Below, in pieces: positions 33,742 through 44,193 of a stretch of DNA of 64,000 bases. The notes under the pieces were generated by a model. The model made no database searches and was not told the origin of the DNA. It was given only the letters and a program-made list of their open reading frames with translations. The translations under genes were made by a program, and so were the position numbers. The stretch comes from Microbispora sp. NBC_01189. Lineage in GTDB: Bacteria > Actinomycetota > Actinomycetes > Streptosporangiales > Streptosporangiaceae. The stretch lies in NCBI RefSeq assembly GCF_036010665.1, contig NZ_CP108581.1, positions 1,863,501-1,927,500 of the forward strand, in the 5' to 3' direction. The stretch's first letter is position 1. Each line of letters opens with the position of its first letter.

Positions 33742-33931
33742 TGAGCTTGCCCTGTCCCGGGGGGTGGTCCGCAACCGAAACGTGGTACCTGTTTGGTGAC
33801 GCCTTGACCCCACCACCGATCACATGCGCTTTCCCCGCCGATGTGATTTTCGTCACACCTCGTCCGATGACAACTAGGCATCGAGATTTGGACGAATAGG
33901 GGATTCATTGTGTACGTCGCATAATGACCAG

Positions 33932-34606
33932 GTGGCAGGCATTCTCCTGGTCGAAGACGACCCCTCGGTCCGCACCGGGCTCGAGCTCGCGCTCACCCGG
34001 CAGGGCCACGCCGTGACCGCGTACGCCACGGGCGAGGAGGCGCTCGACCACATCCGCACCCGGCGTCCCGAGATCGCGATCCTCGACGTCATGCTGCCGG
34101 GCATCGACGGCGTGGAGGTGTGCCGCCGCATCCGCAGGCTCGACCCTCTGCCGATCATCCTGCTCACCGCCCGGGGCGACGACCTCGACGTGGTGGTCGG
34201 ACTGGAGGCCGGCGCGGACGACTACGTGGTCAAGCCGGTCGAGCCGCGCGTCCTGGACGCCCGCATCCGGGCCATCCTGCGCCGGTTGGAGTCGGCCTCG
34301 CCCGACCGGCTCGTCTTCGGCGACCTGGTGATCGACCGCGGCGCGCTGAAGGTGAGCCTGGCCGGCCGGGAGATCCACCTCACCCCGACCGAACTGCGCC
34401 TGCTGCTCGAACTGGTCCGCCGTCCCGGCCAGGTCCTCACCCGCCGCTATCTCCTGCGCGCCGTCTGGGACCACACGCACGTGGCGGACTCCCGGCTGGT
34501 CGACGCCTGCGTGCAGCGCATCCGCGCCAAGGTCGAGCCGATGCCCGCCGATCCCGTCTACATCCACACCGTCCGCGGCTTCGGATACCGCTTCAGCCCG
34601 CCATGA
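33932..34606 (+). CDS. OmpR-family response regulator (CseB/AfsQ1-like)
   Basis: 224 residues. The receiver domain (1-115) has acidic pocket VEDD, phosphorylated Asp in AILDVMLPG, Thr in LLTARGDD and Lys in YVVKPVE. A winged-helix effector domain (about 130-224) ends VYIHTVRGFGYRF. The resemblance to Streptomyces CseB/AfsQ1 is strong, as is that of the next gene to CseC. GTG 33932 starts exactly at the receiver domain, and a CATAAT hexamer 6 bases upstream suggests a leaderless message; a TTG at 33908 is the alternative. It overlaps the kinase gene by 4 bp (ATGA). Confidence 0.92.
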   Translation: MAGILLVEDDPSVRTGLELALTRQGHAVTAYATGEEALDHIRTRRPEIAILDVMLPGIDGVEVCRRIRRLDPLPIILLTARGDDLDVVVGLEAGADDYVVKPVEPRVLDARIRAILRRLESASPDRLVFGDLVIDRGALKVSLAGREIHLTPTELRLLLELVRRPGQVLTRRYLLRAVWDHTHVADSRLVDACVQRIRAKVEPMPADPVYIHTVRGFGYRFSPP

Positions 34607-36048
34607 CCTGGCTGCCCTCGGGGCTTCGGGGCCGACTGGTGATCACCTTCCTGCTGGTGGCGGTCACCGCGTCCGCCGTCGTCGCCGGCCTGGGTTATCA
34701 GATCGTCCGCCGCGGCCTGCTGGACCGCGCGGAGCGGAGCGCGGTCGCCGACGTACGCGAGACGCTGTCCAGGACCACCCTGCCGATCGGGGTGAGCGAC
34801 GTGGTCTGGCCGAGCGACGCCACCGTCACCGAGGACGACCTCGGCCAGGTCGTGCACGCGCTGGAGGCGCCGGAACGCACCGTGATCGTGACGTACGGCG
34901 AACTCCTGCGGACCAGCCCCGGCTTCCTGTTCACCCTGGCCGACGTGCCCCGCGGGCTGCGCGAGCGGGCGGCCGGGCGGCTGGCCTTCCAGCGGGTGCT
35001 CCTCAGGCGCCGGCCGTGGCTGATCGTGGCCACCCAGATCCAGCGGGAGACCGGTCAGGGGGTGATGCGGCCGACCGGCCTGACGACGTACGTCTTCGTC
35101 CCGCTGTCGGAGGAGGACGCCGTCCTCTCCCGCCTGCGGACCGCCCTCGCGCAGGCCGGGGGGATCACCCTGGTGCTGGCGCTGACCCTGGCCCTGTTGT
35201 CGGCCCGGCGCGTGCTGCTGCCGGTGCGCCGGCTCGGCGCCGCCGCGCGGGCGCTGGGCTCGGGCGACCTGCACGTCCGGCTGCCCGTACGCGGCAGGGA
35301 CGAACTGGCGGAGCTGACCGCGACGTTCAACGAGACGGCGGCGGCGCTGGAGGAGACGGTCGGCGAGCTGCGGACGCTGGAGTCGATGTCGCGCCGGTTC
35401 GTCGCCGACGTCTCCCACGAGCTGCGCACCCCGCTGACCGCGATGACGGCGGTGACCGACATGCTCTCCGAGGACGCCGAGAACCTGCCGGACGACGCCG
35501 GGGAGGCCGTCCGGATCGTCGTCCGCGAGATCGGCCGGCTCCGCGTGCTGGTCGAGCACCTCATCGAGATCAGCAGGCTGGACGCGGGCGCCGCCACGCT
35601 CCACCGGGAGACCGTCGACGTGGGCGACGCCCTGACCGACTGCCTGGAGATGCGGGGCTGGGCCGACAAGGTGAAGCTCACCGTGCCCGTCGGCCTCACC
35701 TTCTCGCTGGACATCCGGAGGTTCGACGTGATCGTGGCCAACTTCGTCGGCAACGCGCTCAACCACGGCGCGCCGCCCGTCGTGGTCACCGCCCGGGTGC
35801 GCGTCCGCCCGGACGCGTCGAGGGGCCTGGAGGTGACGGTGCGCGACCACGGGAGCGGCATCCCCGAGCACGTCCTCCCGCACGTCTTCGAGCGCTTCTA
35901 CAAGGCGGGCGCCGACCGGGCGCGCAGCGTGGGCAGCGGCCTCGGGCTGGCCATCGCCAGGGCCAACGCCGAGTTGCACGACGGCTCGGTCACGGCCGAG
36001 CGACGCGAGCCCGGCATCCTCTTCCGGCTGTGGATCCCCACGCCATGA
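34603..36048 (+). CDS. Sensor histidine kinase (CseC-like)
   Basis: 481 residues. The first transmembrane helix is at about 10-30, an extracellular sensor of about 150 residues follows, the second helix is at about 182-203, then HAMP, then HisKA with SRRFVADVSHELRTPLTAMT (phosphorylated His). The ATPase domain shows NFVGNALNHG, DHGSGIPEHV and SVGSGLGLAI. It responds to an unknown envelope signal and phosphorylates the regulator encoded just before it. ATGA overlaps at both ends (with the regulator and the lipoprotein) show a tightly coupled operon. Confidence 0.93.
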   Translation: MTWLPSGLRGRLVITFLLVAVTASAVVAGLGYQIVRRGLLDRAERSAVADVRETLSRTTLPIGVSDVVWPSDATVTEDDLGQVVHALEAPERTVIVTYGELLRTSPGFLFTLADVPRGLRERAAGRLAFQRVLLRRRPWLIVATQIQRETGQGVMRPTGLTTYVFVPLSEEDAVLSRLRTALAQAGGITLVLALTLALLSARRVLLPVRRLGAAARALGSGDLHVRLPVRGRDELAELTATFNETAAALEETVGELRTLESMSRRFVADVSHELRTPLTAMTAVTDMLSEDAENLPDDAGEAVRIVVREIGRLRVLVEHLIEISRLDAGAATLHRETVDVGDALTDCLEMRGWADKVKLTVPVGLTFSLDIRRFDVIVANFVGNALNHGAPPVVVTARVRVRPDASRGLEVTVRDHGSGIPEHVLPHVFERFYKAGADRARSVGSGLGLAIARANAELHDGSVTAERREPGILFRLWIPTP

Positions 36049-36680
36049 CCGGCGTCGGGACCGGCGTCGGGACCGGCGTCGGAAACGGCCGGGGACGGCG
36101 CCCGCGGGCCGGGACGGCGGGCCGGCGCACGACCCTGCTCTCAGCCCTGCTCTCAGCCCTGCTGGCGGCGCTGCTGGCGGCGTCCGCGGCCTGCGGGGTC
36201 GTGCCGAGCGAGGTGGTCGACGCCGGCCCGGCGCCGGCCATCAGCGGCACCCCGACCCTCGTCACGATCTACCTGCTGCGGGACGGCAAGCTGCGGCCCG
36301 CCCGGGTCGCGGCGCGCTCCGCCCACGTCAACGACGTCCTCGACGCGTTGTTCAAGGCCAGCGGACGGCCCGCGAACCGCCTGTCCACCGCGCTGACCGG
36401 GCTCTCGCCGGCCCAGACGCAACTCGTCAGGTACTCGCCGTACGAGGGCAGCCGCAACGACCCGGACAGCTCGCTGAGCCTGCGCCTGCGGCTGTTCGTC
36501 AGCGGGCTGAAGATCTCCAGGGCGGCCATGGCCCAGATCACCTGTACGGCCCGGCTGAGCCCGGAGGTCTGGGTCGTGGAGATCGCCCACGTGACTCCCG
36601 GCAGGAGCGGGCGGCTGAAGGCCCACACCTGCCGGGAGTACTGGGACCTGGCCCCCGAGGACGGCCAGCTCCCCCCCTGA
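36045..36680 (+). CDS. GerMN-like lipoprotein of the two-component operon
   Basis: 211 residues. The start overlaps the kinase stop (ATGA). A basic lead containing tandem GVGTGVG is followed by a hydrophobic segment and a likely lipobox (ASAAC, Cys about 50). The outer part has LVTIYLLRDGKLRPARV and LSTALTGLSP, which resemble the GerMN domain of LpqB-type lipoproteins. In Streptomyces the cseABC genes also pair a lipoprotein (CseA) with the two-component proteins, so it may modulate signal sensing. The lipobox is imperfect. The gene ends 5 bp from the convergent phoH gene. Confidence 0.72.
   Translation: MTGVGTGVGTGVGNGRGRRPRAGTAGRRTTLLSALLSALLAALLAASAACGVVPSEVVDAGPAPAISGTPTLVTIYLLRDGKLRPARVAARSAHVNDVLDALFKASGRPANRLSTALTGLSPAQTQLVRYSPYEGSRNDPDSSLSLRLRLFVSGLKISRAAMAQITCTARLSPEVWVVEIAHVTPGRSGRLKAHTCREYWDLAPEDGQLPP
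36048..36083 (+). repeat. 12-bp tandem repeat at the lipoprotein start
   Basis: ACCGGCGTCGGG occurs three times (last copy ends A) and encodes TGVG units before the lipoprotein signal. Confidence 0.9.
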
Positions 36681-36685
36681 CGGGG

Positions 36686-37996
36686 TCAGAGCGTGATGTT
36701 CTCCAGCATCTCGGTCACCAGGGCCGCGATCGGCGACCGCTCGGACCGGGTCAGCGTGATGTGGGCGAACAGCGGGTGGCCCTTGAGCTTCTCCACCACC
36801 GCGAGCACGCCGTCGTGGCGGCCCACTCGCAGGTTGTCGCGCTGGGCGATGTCATGGGTGAGCACGACCCGGGAGTTGGCCCCGATGCGGGACAGCACGG
36901 TCAGCAGCACGCCGCGCTCCAGCGACTGCGCCTCGTCCACGATCACGAACGCGTCGTGGAGGGAACGGCCGCGGATGTGGGTCAGCGGCAGGACCTCCAG
37001 CATGCCCCGGTCGATGACCTCCTCGATGACCTCCGGAGTCGTCACCGCGCCCAGCGTGTCGTAGACCGCCTGGGCCCACGGGCCCATCTTGTCGTTCTCC
37101 GTGCCGGGCAGGTAGCCGAGCTCCTGGCCGCCCACGGCGTACAGAGGCCGGAAGACGATGATCTTGCGGTGCTGGCGGCGCTCCAGCACCGCCTCCAGGC
37201 CCGCGCACAGCGCGAGCGCCGACTTGCCGGTGCCCGCGCGGCCGCCCATCGAGACGATGCCGACGTCGGGGTCCATGAGCAGGTCGAGCGCGATCCGCTG
37301 CTCGGCGGACCGGCCGCGCAGCCCGAAGACCTCCCGGTCGCCCCGCACCAGCCGCACCGACTTGTCCGGCATGACGCGGCCGAGCGCCGAGCCGCGGCTC
37401 GACAGCAGCCGCAGGCCGGTGTGGCACGGCAGGTCGCGCGCCTCGTCGAGGTCGGTGGTGCCCGCCTCGAAGAGCGTGTCCATCTCCTCGGTGGTGACCT
37501 GGAGCTCCGCCATGCCGGTCCAGCCCGACTCGACCACCATGCCCGCGCGGTACTCCTCCGCGCTGAGGCCGATGGACGCGGCCTTGACCCGCATCGGCAG
37601 ATCCTTCGACACCAGCACCACGTCCGCGCCCTCCGCCGCGAGGTTCTGGGCGACGGTCAGGATGCGGGTGTCGTTGTCACCCAGGCGGAACCCCGCCGGG
37701 AGGCAGGACGGATCACTATGGTTCAACTCGACTCGGATGGTCCCCTCGCCGATCGGCATGGGCTCATCCAGCCGTCCGTACCGCACCCTGAGGTCATCGA
37801 GGAAGCGGAGCGCCTCCCGGGCGAAGTAGCCGAGCTCCGGGTGGTGACGCTTGGCCTCCAGTTCCGTGATGACGACGATCGGGACGACGACCTCGTGCTC
37901 GGCGAAGCGGCTCAGCGCCGCCGGGTCGGCGAGCAGGACGGAGGTGTCCAGAACGTAGGTGCGGGATGTGGACGGGTTGCTCGAGGACACTGCCAC
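36686..37996 (-). CDS. PIN–PhoH family ATPase (PhoH2)
   Basis: 436 residues. An N-terminal PIN domain (about 12-150: [35 protein letters not shown]) is an RNase fold. A PhoH ATPase domain follows (about 225-430), with Walker [12 protein letters not shown] and Walker [13 protein letters not shown]. PhoH2 proteins act as RNA helicase/ribonucleases. The GTG start at 37996 has a GGGGGAG site 6 bases upstream. All key motifs are present. It is convergent with the two-component operon. Confidence 0.93.
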   Translation of the reverse strand: MAVSSSNPSTSRTYVLDTSVLLADPAALSRFAEHEVVVPIVVITELEAKRHHPELGYFAREALRFLDDLRVRYGRLDEPMPIGEGTIRVELNHSDPSCLPAGFRLGDNDTRILTVAQNLAAEGADVVLVSKDLPMRVKAASIGLSAEEYRAGMVVESGWTGMAELQVTTEEMDTLFEAGTTDLDEARDLPCHTGLRLLSSRGSALGRVMPDKSVRLVRGDREVFGLRGRSAEQRIALDLLMDPDVGIVSMGGRAGTGKSALALCAGLEAVLERRQHRKIIVFRPLYAVGGQELGYLPGTENDKMGPWAQAVYDTLGAVTTPEVIEEVIDRGMLEVLPLTHIRGRSLHDAFVIVDEAQSLERGVLLTVLSRIGANSRVVLTHDIAQRDNLRVGRHDGVLAVVEKLKGHPLFAHITLTRSERSPIAALVTEMLENITL

Positions 37997-38242
37997 GCGT
38001 TCTCCCCCGGGCGCCTGAGGCCGGCGCCCTGCCTTGACTGGTGGTGACCGGACCGGGCCCGTGACCTGCGAAGGCGGACCGGGCGTCCGGCCCTCCCCGC
38101 ATGGTGGTCGCGCAAGGACGGGCCCTCTCCCGAGGTGGTGACCGCCGATCCTCTCGACGGCCGCTCAGCTACCACGGTACGTAACGAAAGTCCCCAGCCC
38201 AATAGGTTTGGCCTGGTTAAAAGGTGCTGGTCACGTACCGTC

Positions 38243-39004
38243 TCAGGAGCCGTACCGACGGTGTCGCGCGGCGTACGAGCGGAGCGCCCGCAGGAAGTCG
38301 ACTCTGCGGAAGTCAGGCCAGTAGGCCTCGCAGAAGTAGAACTCGGAGTGGGCGCTCTGCCAGAGCAGGAATCCGGAGAGGCGCTGCTCTCCCGAGGTCC
38401 GGATGACGAGGTCGGGGTCGGGCAGGCCGCGCGTGTAGAGATGCTCCGCGATATGCTCCACGTCGAGGACCTCGACGAGGTCCTCGATGCTCGCGCCCTT
38501 GCTGGCGTGCTCCTGGAGGAGGGAGCGCACCGCATCAGCGATCTCACGTCTTCCTCCATACCCAACGGCAACGTTCACAATCAGGCCGGGGCGATGCGAT
38601 GTGGTTTCTTTCGCGTCTTTGAGGACACGAGCCGTGTGATCGGGCAGAAGGTCGAGCGATCCCATCGGGTTGACGTGCCAGCCCTGGTCCACGAGATCCT
38701 GCACCAGGTTCTCGATGACCTGGAGCAGCGGCCCCAGCTCGGCCTGGTCCCTGGAGAGGTTGTCGGTGGACAGCAGCCACAGCGTGACGTAGCCGACCCC
38801 GGCCTCCCGGCACCACCCGAGCAGCTCGGAGATCTTGTCGGCGCCCTTCTGGTGGCCCCGGCTCACGTCCCGGAGACCCATGGCCCGCGCCCACCTGCGG
38901 TTGCCGTCGACGATGACGCCGACGTGCCGGGGAATCTGGGTGGAGGACAGCCTCCCTTCGAGCCTGCGCTCGTACAGCTTGTACACGAGATCGCGCATGC
39001 TCAT
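38243..39004 (-). CDS. uppS: Isoprenyl transferase (polyprenyl diphosphate synthase, cis type)
   Basis: 253 residues, the standard size of undecaprenyl/decaprenyl diphosphate synthases, which make the lipid carrier for cell-wall precursors. The catalytic Asp lies in HVGVIVDGNRRWARAMG, then STDNLSRD, VNVAVGYGGRREI and PDLVIRTSGEQRLSGFLLW, the conserved product-binding motif. ATG 39004 follows a GAAGAGGG site; ATG 38998 is also possible. It stands alone on the minus strand between phoH and pckG. Product chain length cannot be read from the sequence. Confidence 0.93.
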   Translation of the reverse strand: MSMRDLVYKLYERRLEGRLSSTQIPRHVGVIVDGNRRWARAMGLRDVSRGHQKGADKISELLGWCREAGVGYVTLWLLSTDNLSRDQAELGPLLQVIENLVQDLVDQGWHVNPMGSLDLLPDHTARVLKDAKETTSHRPGLIVNVAVGYGGRREIADAVRSLLQEHASKGASIEDLVEVLDVEHIAEHLYTRGLPDPDLVIRTSGEQRLSGFLLWQSAHSEFYFCEAYWPDFRRVDFLRALRSYAARHRRYGS

Positions 39005-39100
39005 GCGACCCTCTTCCTCACGACCGGTGGGGGGTTCGGTCAACAATTATCGCGGGCGGCGCGGCGTGCCCCGCCCGCTCTCCTCCGGCTTCCCCGGCCC

Positions 39101-39143
39101 GCGGGACGTACGCGTGACCGTCCGTGCGGGACGTACGCGTGAC
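39101..39143. repeat. 18-bp direct repeat downstream of pckG
   Basis: GCGGGACGTACGCGTGAC occurs at 39101-39118 and 39126-39143, directly at the pckG stop codon. Its middle (ACGTACGCGT) is partly self-complementary. It may be recent duplication or part of a terminator. Confidence 0.85.
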
Positions 39144-40940
<1,797 letters not shown>

Positions 40941-41176
40941 GGGGGCGGCTCCTTAATCTCTCAGGGCCTGAGCGTCATTCGCGGCGAACGGCTCCCGAAG
41001 CCAATTGGAGTAGACCATCGCGTTTCCACTCCCGCTTAATTCGGTGCCATTCTCCAGCACGGTCCCCGACGGTATCCGCCCAGGCAGGGACCGTGATGTT
41101 GTGCGACCTTACCCACTCGGGGCCCTGTCGAAAAAACGTCTTTCCCCTCCTTACCCGCCTCACCGGCGTTACACAT

Positions 41177-41229
41177 TGGTATAGACCGATCGCAATGGTT
41201 TAGACCTCTGCGCGAATTGGTTCAGTCCA
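41177..41229. promoter_or_regulatory. Three DasR/GntR-like palindromes upstream of pckG
   Basis: TGGTATAGACCG (41177-41188) and TGGTTTAGACCT (41196-41207) each match 10 of 12 positions of the published DasR element TGGTCTAGACCA. TGGTTCAGTCCA (41218-41229) matches 9. Centres are 19 and 22 bp apart, close to two helical turns. The intervening stretch to pckG (40941-41176) holds no gene. Regulation of pckG by a HutC/DasR-type GntR protein is inferred. Confidence 0.5.
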
Positions 41230-41740
41230 ATCCGCCGGGGCCCTCCGCCCGGACGCGGTCGACGTGCTGGAGGGCATCGCGCAGGTCAGCGAGCCAGTTG
41301 TCGGTGTGCTTCCCGACCAGCCGGACGCACCAGGCCAGCGCGTCGCTGCGGCTGCGCGCCACACCCGCGGCGACCAGGGTGTCGAGCACCTGCCGCTCCG
41401 GCTGGCGCAGGCGGGTCATGACGGGCACGGAAAGAGTGGTGAACATCACTGTCTCACCCCCGGTGACGGCCCCCCAGGACACCTTGCGCCGGAAGCGGTG
41501 CTCGGCCTCGCGGGCGATCTCGATCCGGCGCTCGCGGGTCTCCTCGCGGAACCGCTCGACGTATCCCTCGACGGCCGCGGCCCGTTCGAGGTCGGGCAGC
41601 CCCTCGGCCACCGACAACGGCGGCAGCGTCCCGAGGACGGTGATCTCCTCGCGGTCCACGACCACCTCCGGCCGGCCGGCGAACCACGTCTCCGGCAGGC
41701 GGCCGGCGAACCACGCCTTCAGCTCTTCTTCTGCATTCAT
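41222..41740 (-). CDS. Uncharacterised 172-residue soluble protein
   Basis: No named family was recognised. The acidic N-terminus carries a short internal repeat (AWFAGRLPETWFAGRPE). Two segments then look folded: VVDREEITVLGTLPPL, and a helical region with an ERFREETRERRIEIAREAE coiled-coil-like stretch. A C-terminal GVARSRSDALAWCVRLVGKH resembles ribbon-helix-helix or DNA-binding helices. ATG 41740 has no ribosome site but an AT-rich TAATTT lies about 10 bases upstream, consistent with leaderless translation. The stop lies within the third DasR-like site. The protein looks real from its compositional balance. Confidence 0.6.
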   Translation of the reverse strand: MNAEEELKAWFAGRLPETWFAGRPEVVVDREEITVLGTLPPLSVAEGLPDLERAAAVEGYVERFREETRERRIEIAREAEHRFRRKVSWGAVTGGETVMFTTLSVPVMTRLRQPERQVLDTLVAAGVARSRSDALAWCVRLVGKHTDNWLADLRDALQHVDRVRAEGPGGLD

Positions 41741-41836
41741 GTAATCAAAATTACACCGCTTCCGCTCTTCATGGCGAGATCGTGTCGCCGGTCTTCCGGC
41801 GAGCATCCCGGTCCGGATGAACGGCAGAATCGAGGC

Positions 41837-42118
41837 ATGAGCTCACCGCGGCGCGCCGACCGGCAGGACGCCCCCTCCGTCCGCGCCACCTTCTTCCGCT
41901 ACTTCCCCGCCAAGGAGGACGTGGTCGTACGGGACGACCACGACCGGATCCTCCTGGAGGCGATCGAGGCCCAGCCGCCGGACCTGCCCCCGCTGACCAC
42001 CCTGCGCGCCGCGTTCCGCTCGGCCTTCGAGGCGATGGATCCGGAGAACGGCGCGACGCCGCTCCCGGCCCTGGTCGACGAGGCCCTCGGGCTCCTCGAA
42101 GCCGGCCTGCCGACGTAG
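41837..42118 (+). pseudogene. Remnant of a TetR-family regulator
   Basis: A 93-residue frame contains VRATFFRYFPAKEDVVVRDD, the end of a TetR helix-turn-helix (usually after about 35 residues of DNA-binding helices that are absent here). It then gives LLEAIEAQPPDLPPL, TLRAAFRSAFEAMDPE and a tail ALVDEALGLLEAG. The recognition helix and most of the ligand-binding domain are missing, so two deletions are likely. It could be expressed from ATG 41837 but is unlikely to work. Confidence 0.6.
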
Positions 42119-42131
42119 GGCGCCCGTGGGG

Positions 42132-43481
42132 TCAGCGGACCCGGGCGGAGACCTGGGGGCTGACCCGGACGACCCCGGCGAGGTTCTTCGTGTAGACGTT
42201 CGCGATCCTCACGACGTCGCCGGTGTGCGGGGCGTGCAGCATCTTCCCGTTGCCCCAGTAGATGGCGACGTGCGAGATGTAGCCGGGGTTGGTCGGGTCG
42301 TTGCGCCAGAACAGCAGGTCGCCCGGCTGCGCCTGCGACAGCGGCACCTGCGGCCCGGTGACCCACTGCTGGTACGTCACCCGCGGCATCTTCACGCCCG
42401 CCTGCGCGTACGCCCACTGCACGAGCCCGGAGCAGTCGAAGCTGTCCGGTCCCTCGGCGCCCCAGACGTACGGCCGGCCGAGCTTGCCGACGGCCGCCTC
42501 CAGCGCCACCTTGAGCTGGTCGGCGGACATGAACGCGGTCGACGGCCACACGGTGCGCCCCTTGGGCGTGACCACCACCGGGTTGATCGTGGCGACCTGG
42601 CTGCCCTTGGGCAGGATCTTCAGCAGGCTCCGGCGGAGCCCGGCCGAGTCGACCTTCGGCGCGCTCACGACGAGGGCGTTGCCGTCCGGGACGCCGAGCG
42701 CCGCCGCCGTGTCCTTCGAGACGATCGCGGCGATCGAGCCCATGCCGACCGTGGCGTACGCGCCGATGCGCAGGCGCCTGCCGCCGCCCTCGACGACGGA
42801 CCCGAGCTTGACGCCGCCGTCGTGGCCGAGCTCGAAGGAGACCGCCATGTCCCCGGCCGCGATGTTGCGCCACAGCCCGTCGGTGCCGGCCGTCACCTTC
42901 GGCGTGTACGCGCGGAACGTCGACGGGTCGACGCCCATCGTCTGCACGCGCTTGCCGTCCACGGTCACGTCGGCCGCGCCGGTCACCTCGGCGTCCGCCA
43001 CGCCCTTGACCCGGCGCACCTTCTCGACCAGTTCGGCGGGCAGCGGCCGCTCGGCCACCACGAACAGGTGCGGGCGGATCAGGCGCTCCAGCGGCGCCAC
43101 CTGCGCGGCCGCCGGGCTCTCCGGCGATCCCGCGGCCGGGCCCGCCGCCGGGTCGGGGGCCGTTCCGGGTGCCGTCGCGGCGCGGTCCTGCCGCGCCGCC
43201 GCCACGTAACCGTGGCCCGCACGCCGCTGGGAGACCGCCGCGGTCACATCGGGGTTCGCCGCGTCCGACGTGAGCTCGCCGAGCGCGAGGACGTCGGCCG
43301 CCAGCACGCACGCGAGCAGCACGGCGATGAAGGGGACCGTCCTGCGCAACCCGGCGCCCCGCCGCGCGTGGCCCCGCCGGGGAAGGCGCGGCCGGTACGC
43401 GAGGTCCTGACGCGCCTCGAACACGACTGTGGCGAGTTTCCTGCGGACACGGGTGGATAAGCGCGCTCGGCGTTCGAGCAC
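42132..43481 (-). CDS. NlpC/P60 hydrolase with MacB-like extracellular domain
   Basis: 449 residues. A basic lead precedes a signal-anchor helix (TVPFIAVLLACVLAADVLAL, about 45-65). A middle region of about 190 residues (LVEKVRRVKGVADAEVTG, MGVDPSTFRAYTP, SIAAIVSKDTAAALGV) resembles the extracellular core of MacB/FtsX-type permeases. The C-terminal NlpC/P60 peptidase (about 325-449) has Cys in DSFDCSGLVQWAY and His in YISHVAIYWG, with a third polar site at MLHAPHTG. It cleaves peptidoglycan stem peptides. GTG 43481 has a strong GGAGGGGGGAG site. Confidence 0.85.
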   Translation of the reverse strand: MLERRARLSTRVRRKLATVVFEARQDLAYRPRLPRRGHARRGAGLRRTVPFIAVLLACVLAADVLALGELTSDAANPDVTAAVSQRRAGHGYVAAARQDRAATAPGTAPDPAAGPAAGSPESPAAAQVAPLERLIRPHLFVVAERPLPAELVEKVRRVKGVADAEVTGAADVTVDGKRVQTMGVDPSTFRAYTPKVTAGTDGLWRNIAAGDMAVSFELGHDGGVKLGSVVEGGGRRLRIGAYATVGMGSIAAIVSKDTAAALGVPDGNALVVSAPKVDSAGLRRSLLKILPKGSQVATINPVVVTPKGRTVWPSTAFMSADQLKVALEAAVGKLGRPYVWGAEGPDSFDCSGLVQWAYAQAGVKMPRVTYQQWVTGPQVPLSQAQPGDLLFWRNDPTNPGYISHVAIYWGNGKMLHAPHTGDVVRIANVYTKNLAGVVRVSPQVSARVR

Positions 43482-43532
43482 GATCTCCCCCCTCCGCAGT
43501 GAATGCTTCGTTCCACGACGAGACTGCCGTAC

Positions 43533-43570
43533 GGCCGGGAATACCGCAATCGATTGCAGAATTCCCGGCC
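43533..43570. promoter_or_regulatory. 38-bp nested palindrome between greA and the NlpC gene
   Basis: GGCCGGGAAT (43533-43542) and ATTCCCGGCC (43561-43570) are perfect inverses and flank, with 3-bp gaps on each side, the perfect palindrome GCAATCGATTGC (43546-43557). It ends 47 bp after greA and starts 52 bp before the NlpC GTG. As RNA it can form a hairpin; as DNA it is a highly symmetric operator. The core AATCGATTGC recurs at 63821-63830. Confidence 0.65.
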
Positions 43571-43617
43571 GGGGCGAAAAGGGACAAGACCTGTGGGCCA
43601 CGGCCCCTGGATGCCGA

Positions 43618-44118
43618 CTAGTTGCCGACGTACGGCACGGCCTCGAGGATCTCGACGCTGTTCTGCCTGCCGTTGGGCATCGTGTAGGTCGCCTGCTCGC
43701 CGATCTTCTTGCCGTTGATCGCGGACCCGAGGGGAGAGTTCGGCGAGTAGACGTCGATCGGAGCGCCGCTCTCCTCGCGGGAGGCCAGCAGGAAGGTGAC
43801 CTCCTCGTCGTCGCCGTCGAAGCGGACCGTCACGGTCATGCCGGGTCCGACGATGCCTTCGGCGCGGGGAGCCTCACCGACCTTGGCGCTGTCCAGGATC
43901 TGCCGGAGGTGGAAGATGCGGGCCTCCATCTTGCCCTGCTCGTCCTTGGCGGCGTGGTAGCCACCGTTCTCCTTGAGGTCACCCTCTTCCCGGGCGGCTT
44001 CGATCTTCTTGGCGATGTCCGTGCGACCCGGGCCCGAAAGGTACTCGAACTCCTCCTTGAGGCGGTCGTACGCCTCTTGCGTCAGCCAGGTGACGTTGTC
44101 GTTCTGGGAGACGGCCAC
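43618..44118 (-). CDS. greA: Transcription elongation factor GreA
   Basis: 166 residues. The N-terminal coiled coil (WLTQEAYDRLKEEFEYL, DIAKKIEAAREEGDLKENGGYHAAKDEQG) carries the acidic tip residues DLKEN that reach the RNA polymerase active site and stimulate cleavage of backtracked RNA. The C-terminal FKBP-like domain includes YSPNSPLGSAINGKKIGE. The GTG start at 44118 has an AAGGAGA site. The order greA–DUF4307–mca matches mycobacteria. Confidence 0.97.
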   Translation of the reverse strand: MAVSQNDNVTWLTQEAYDRLKEEFEYLSGPGRTDIAKKIEAAREEGDLKENGGYHAAKDEQGKMEARIFHLRQILDSAKVGEAPRAEGIVGPGMTVTVRFDGDDEEVTFLLASREESGAPIDVYSPNSPLGSAINGKKIGEQATYTMPNGRQNSVEILEAVPYVGN

Positions 44119-44193
44119 GGGCTCTCCTTGTTTCCGTAAGTGACTCGAAAGGCTAACGAGTTAACGCCTTCGAACGCTTCCCCAAAGATTCCA

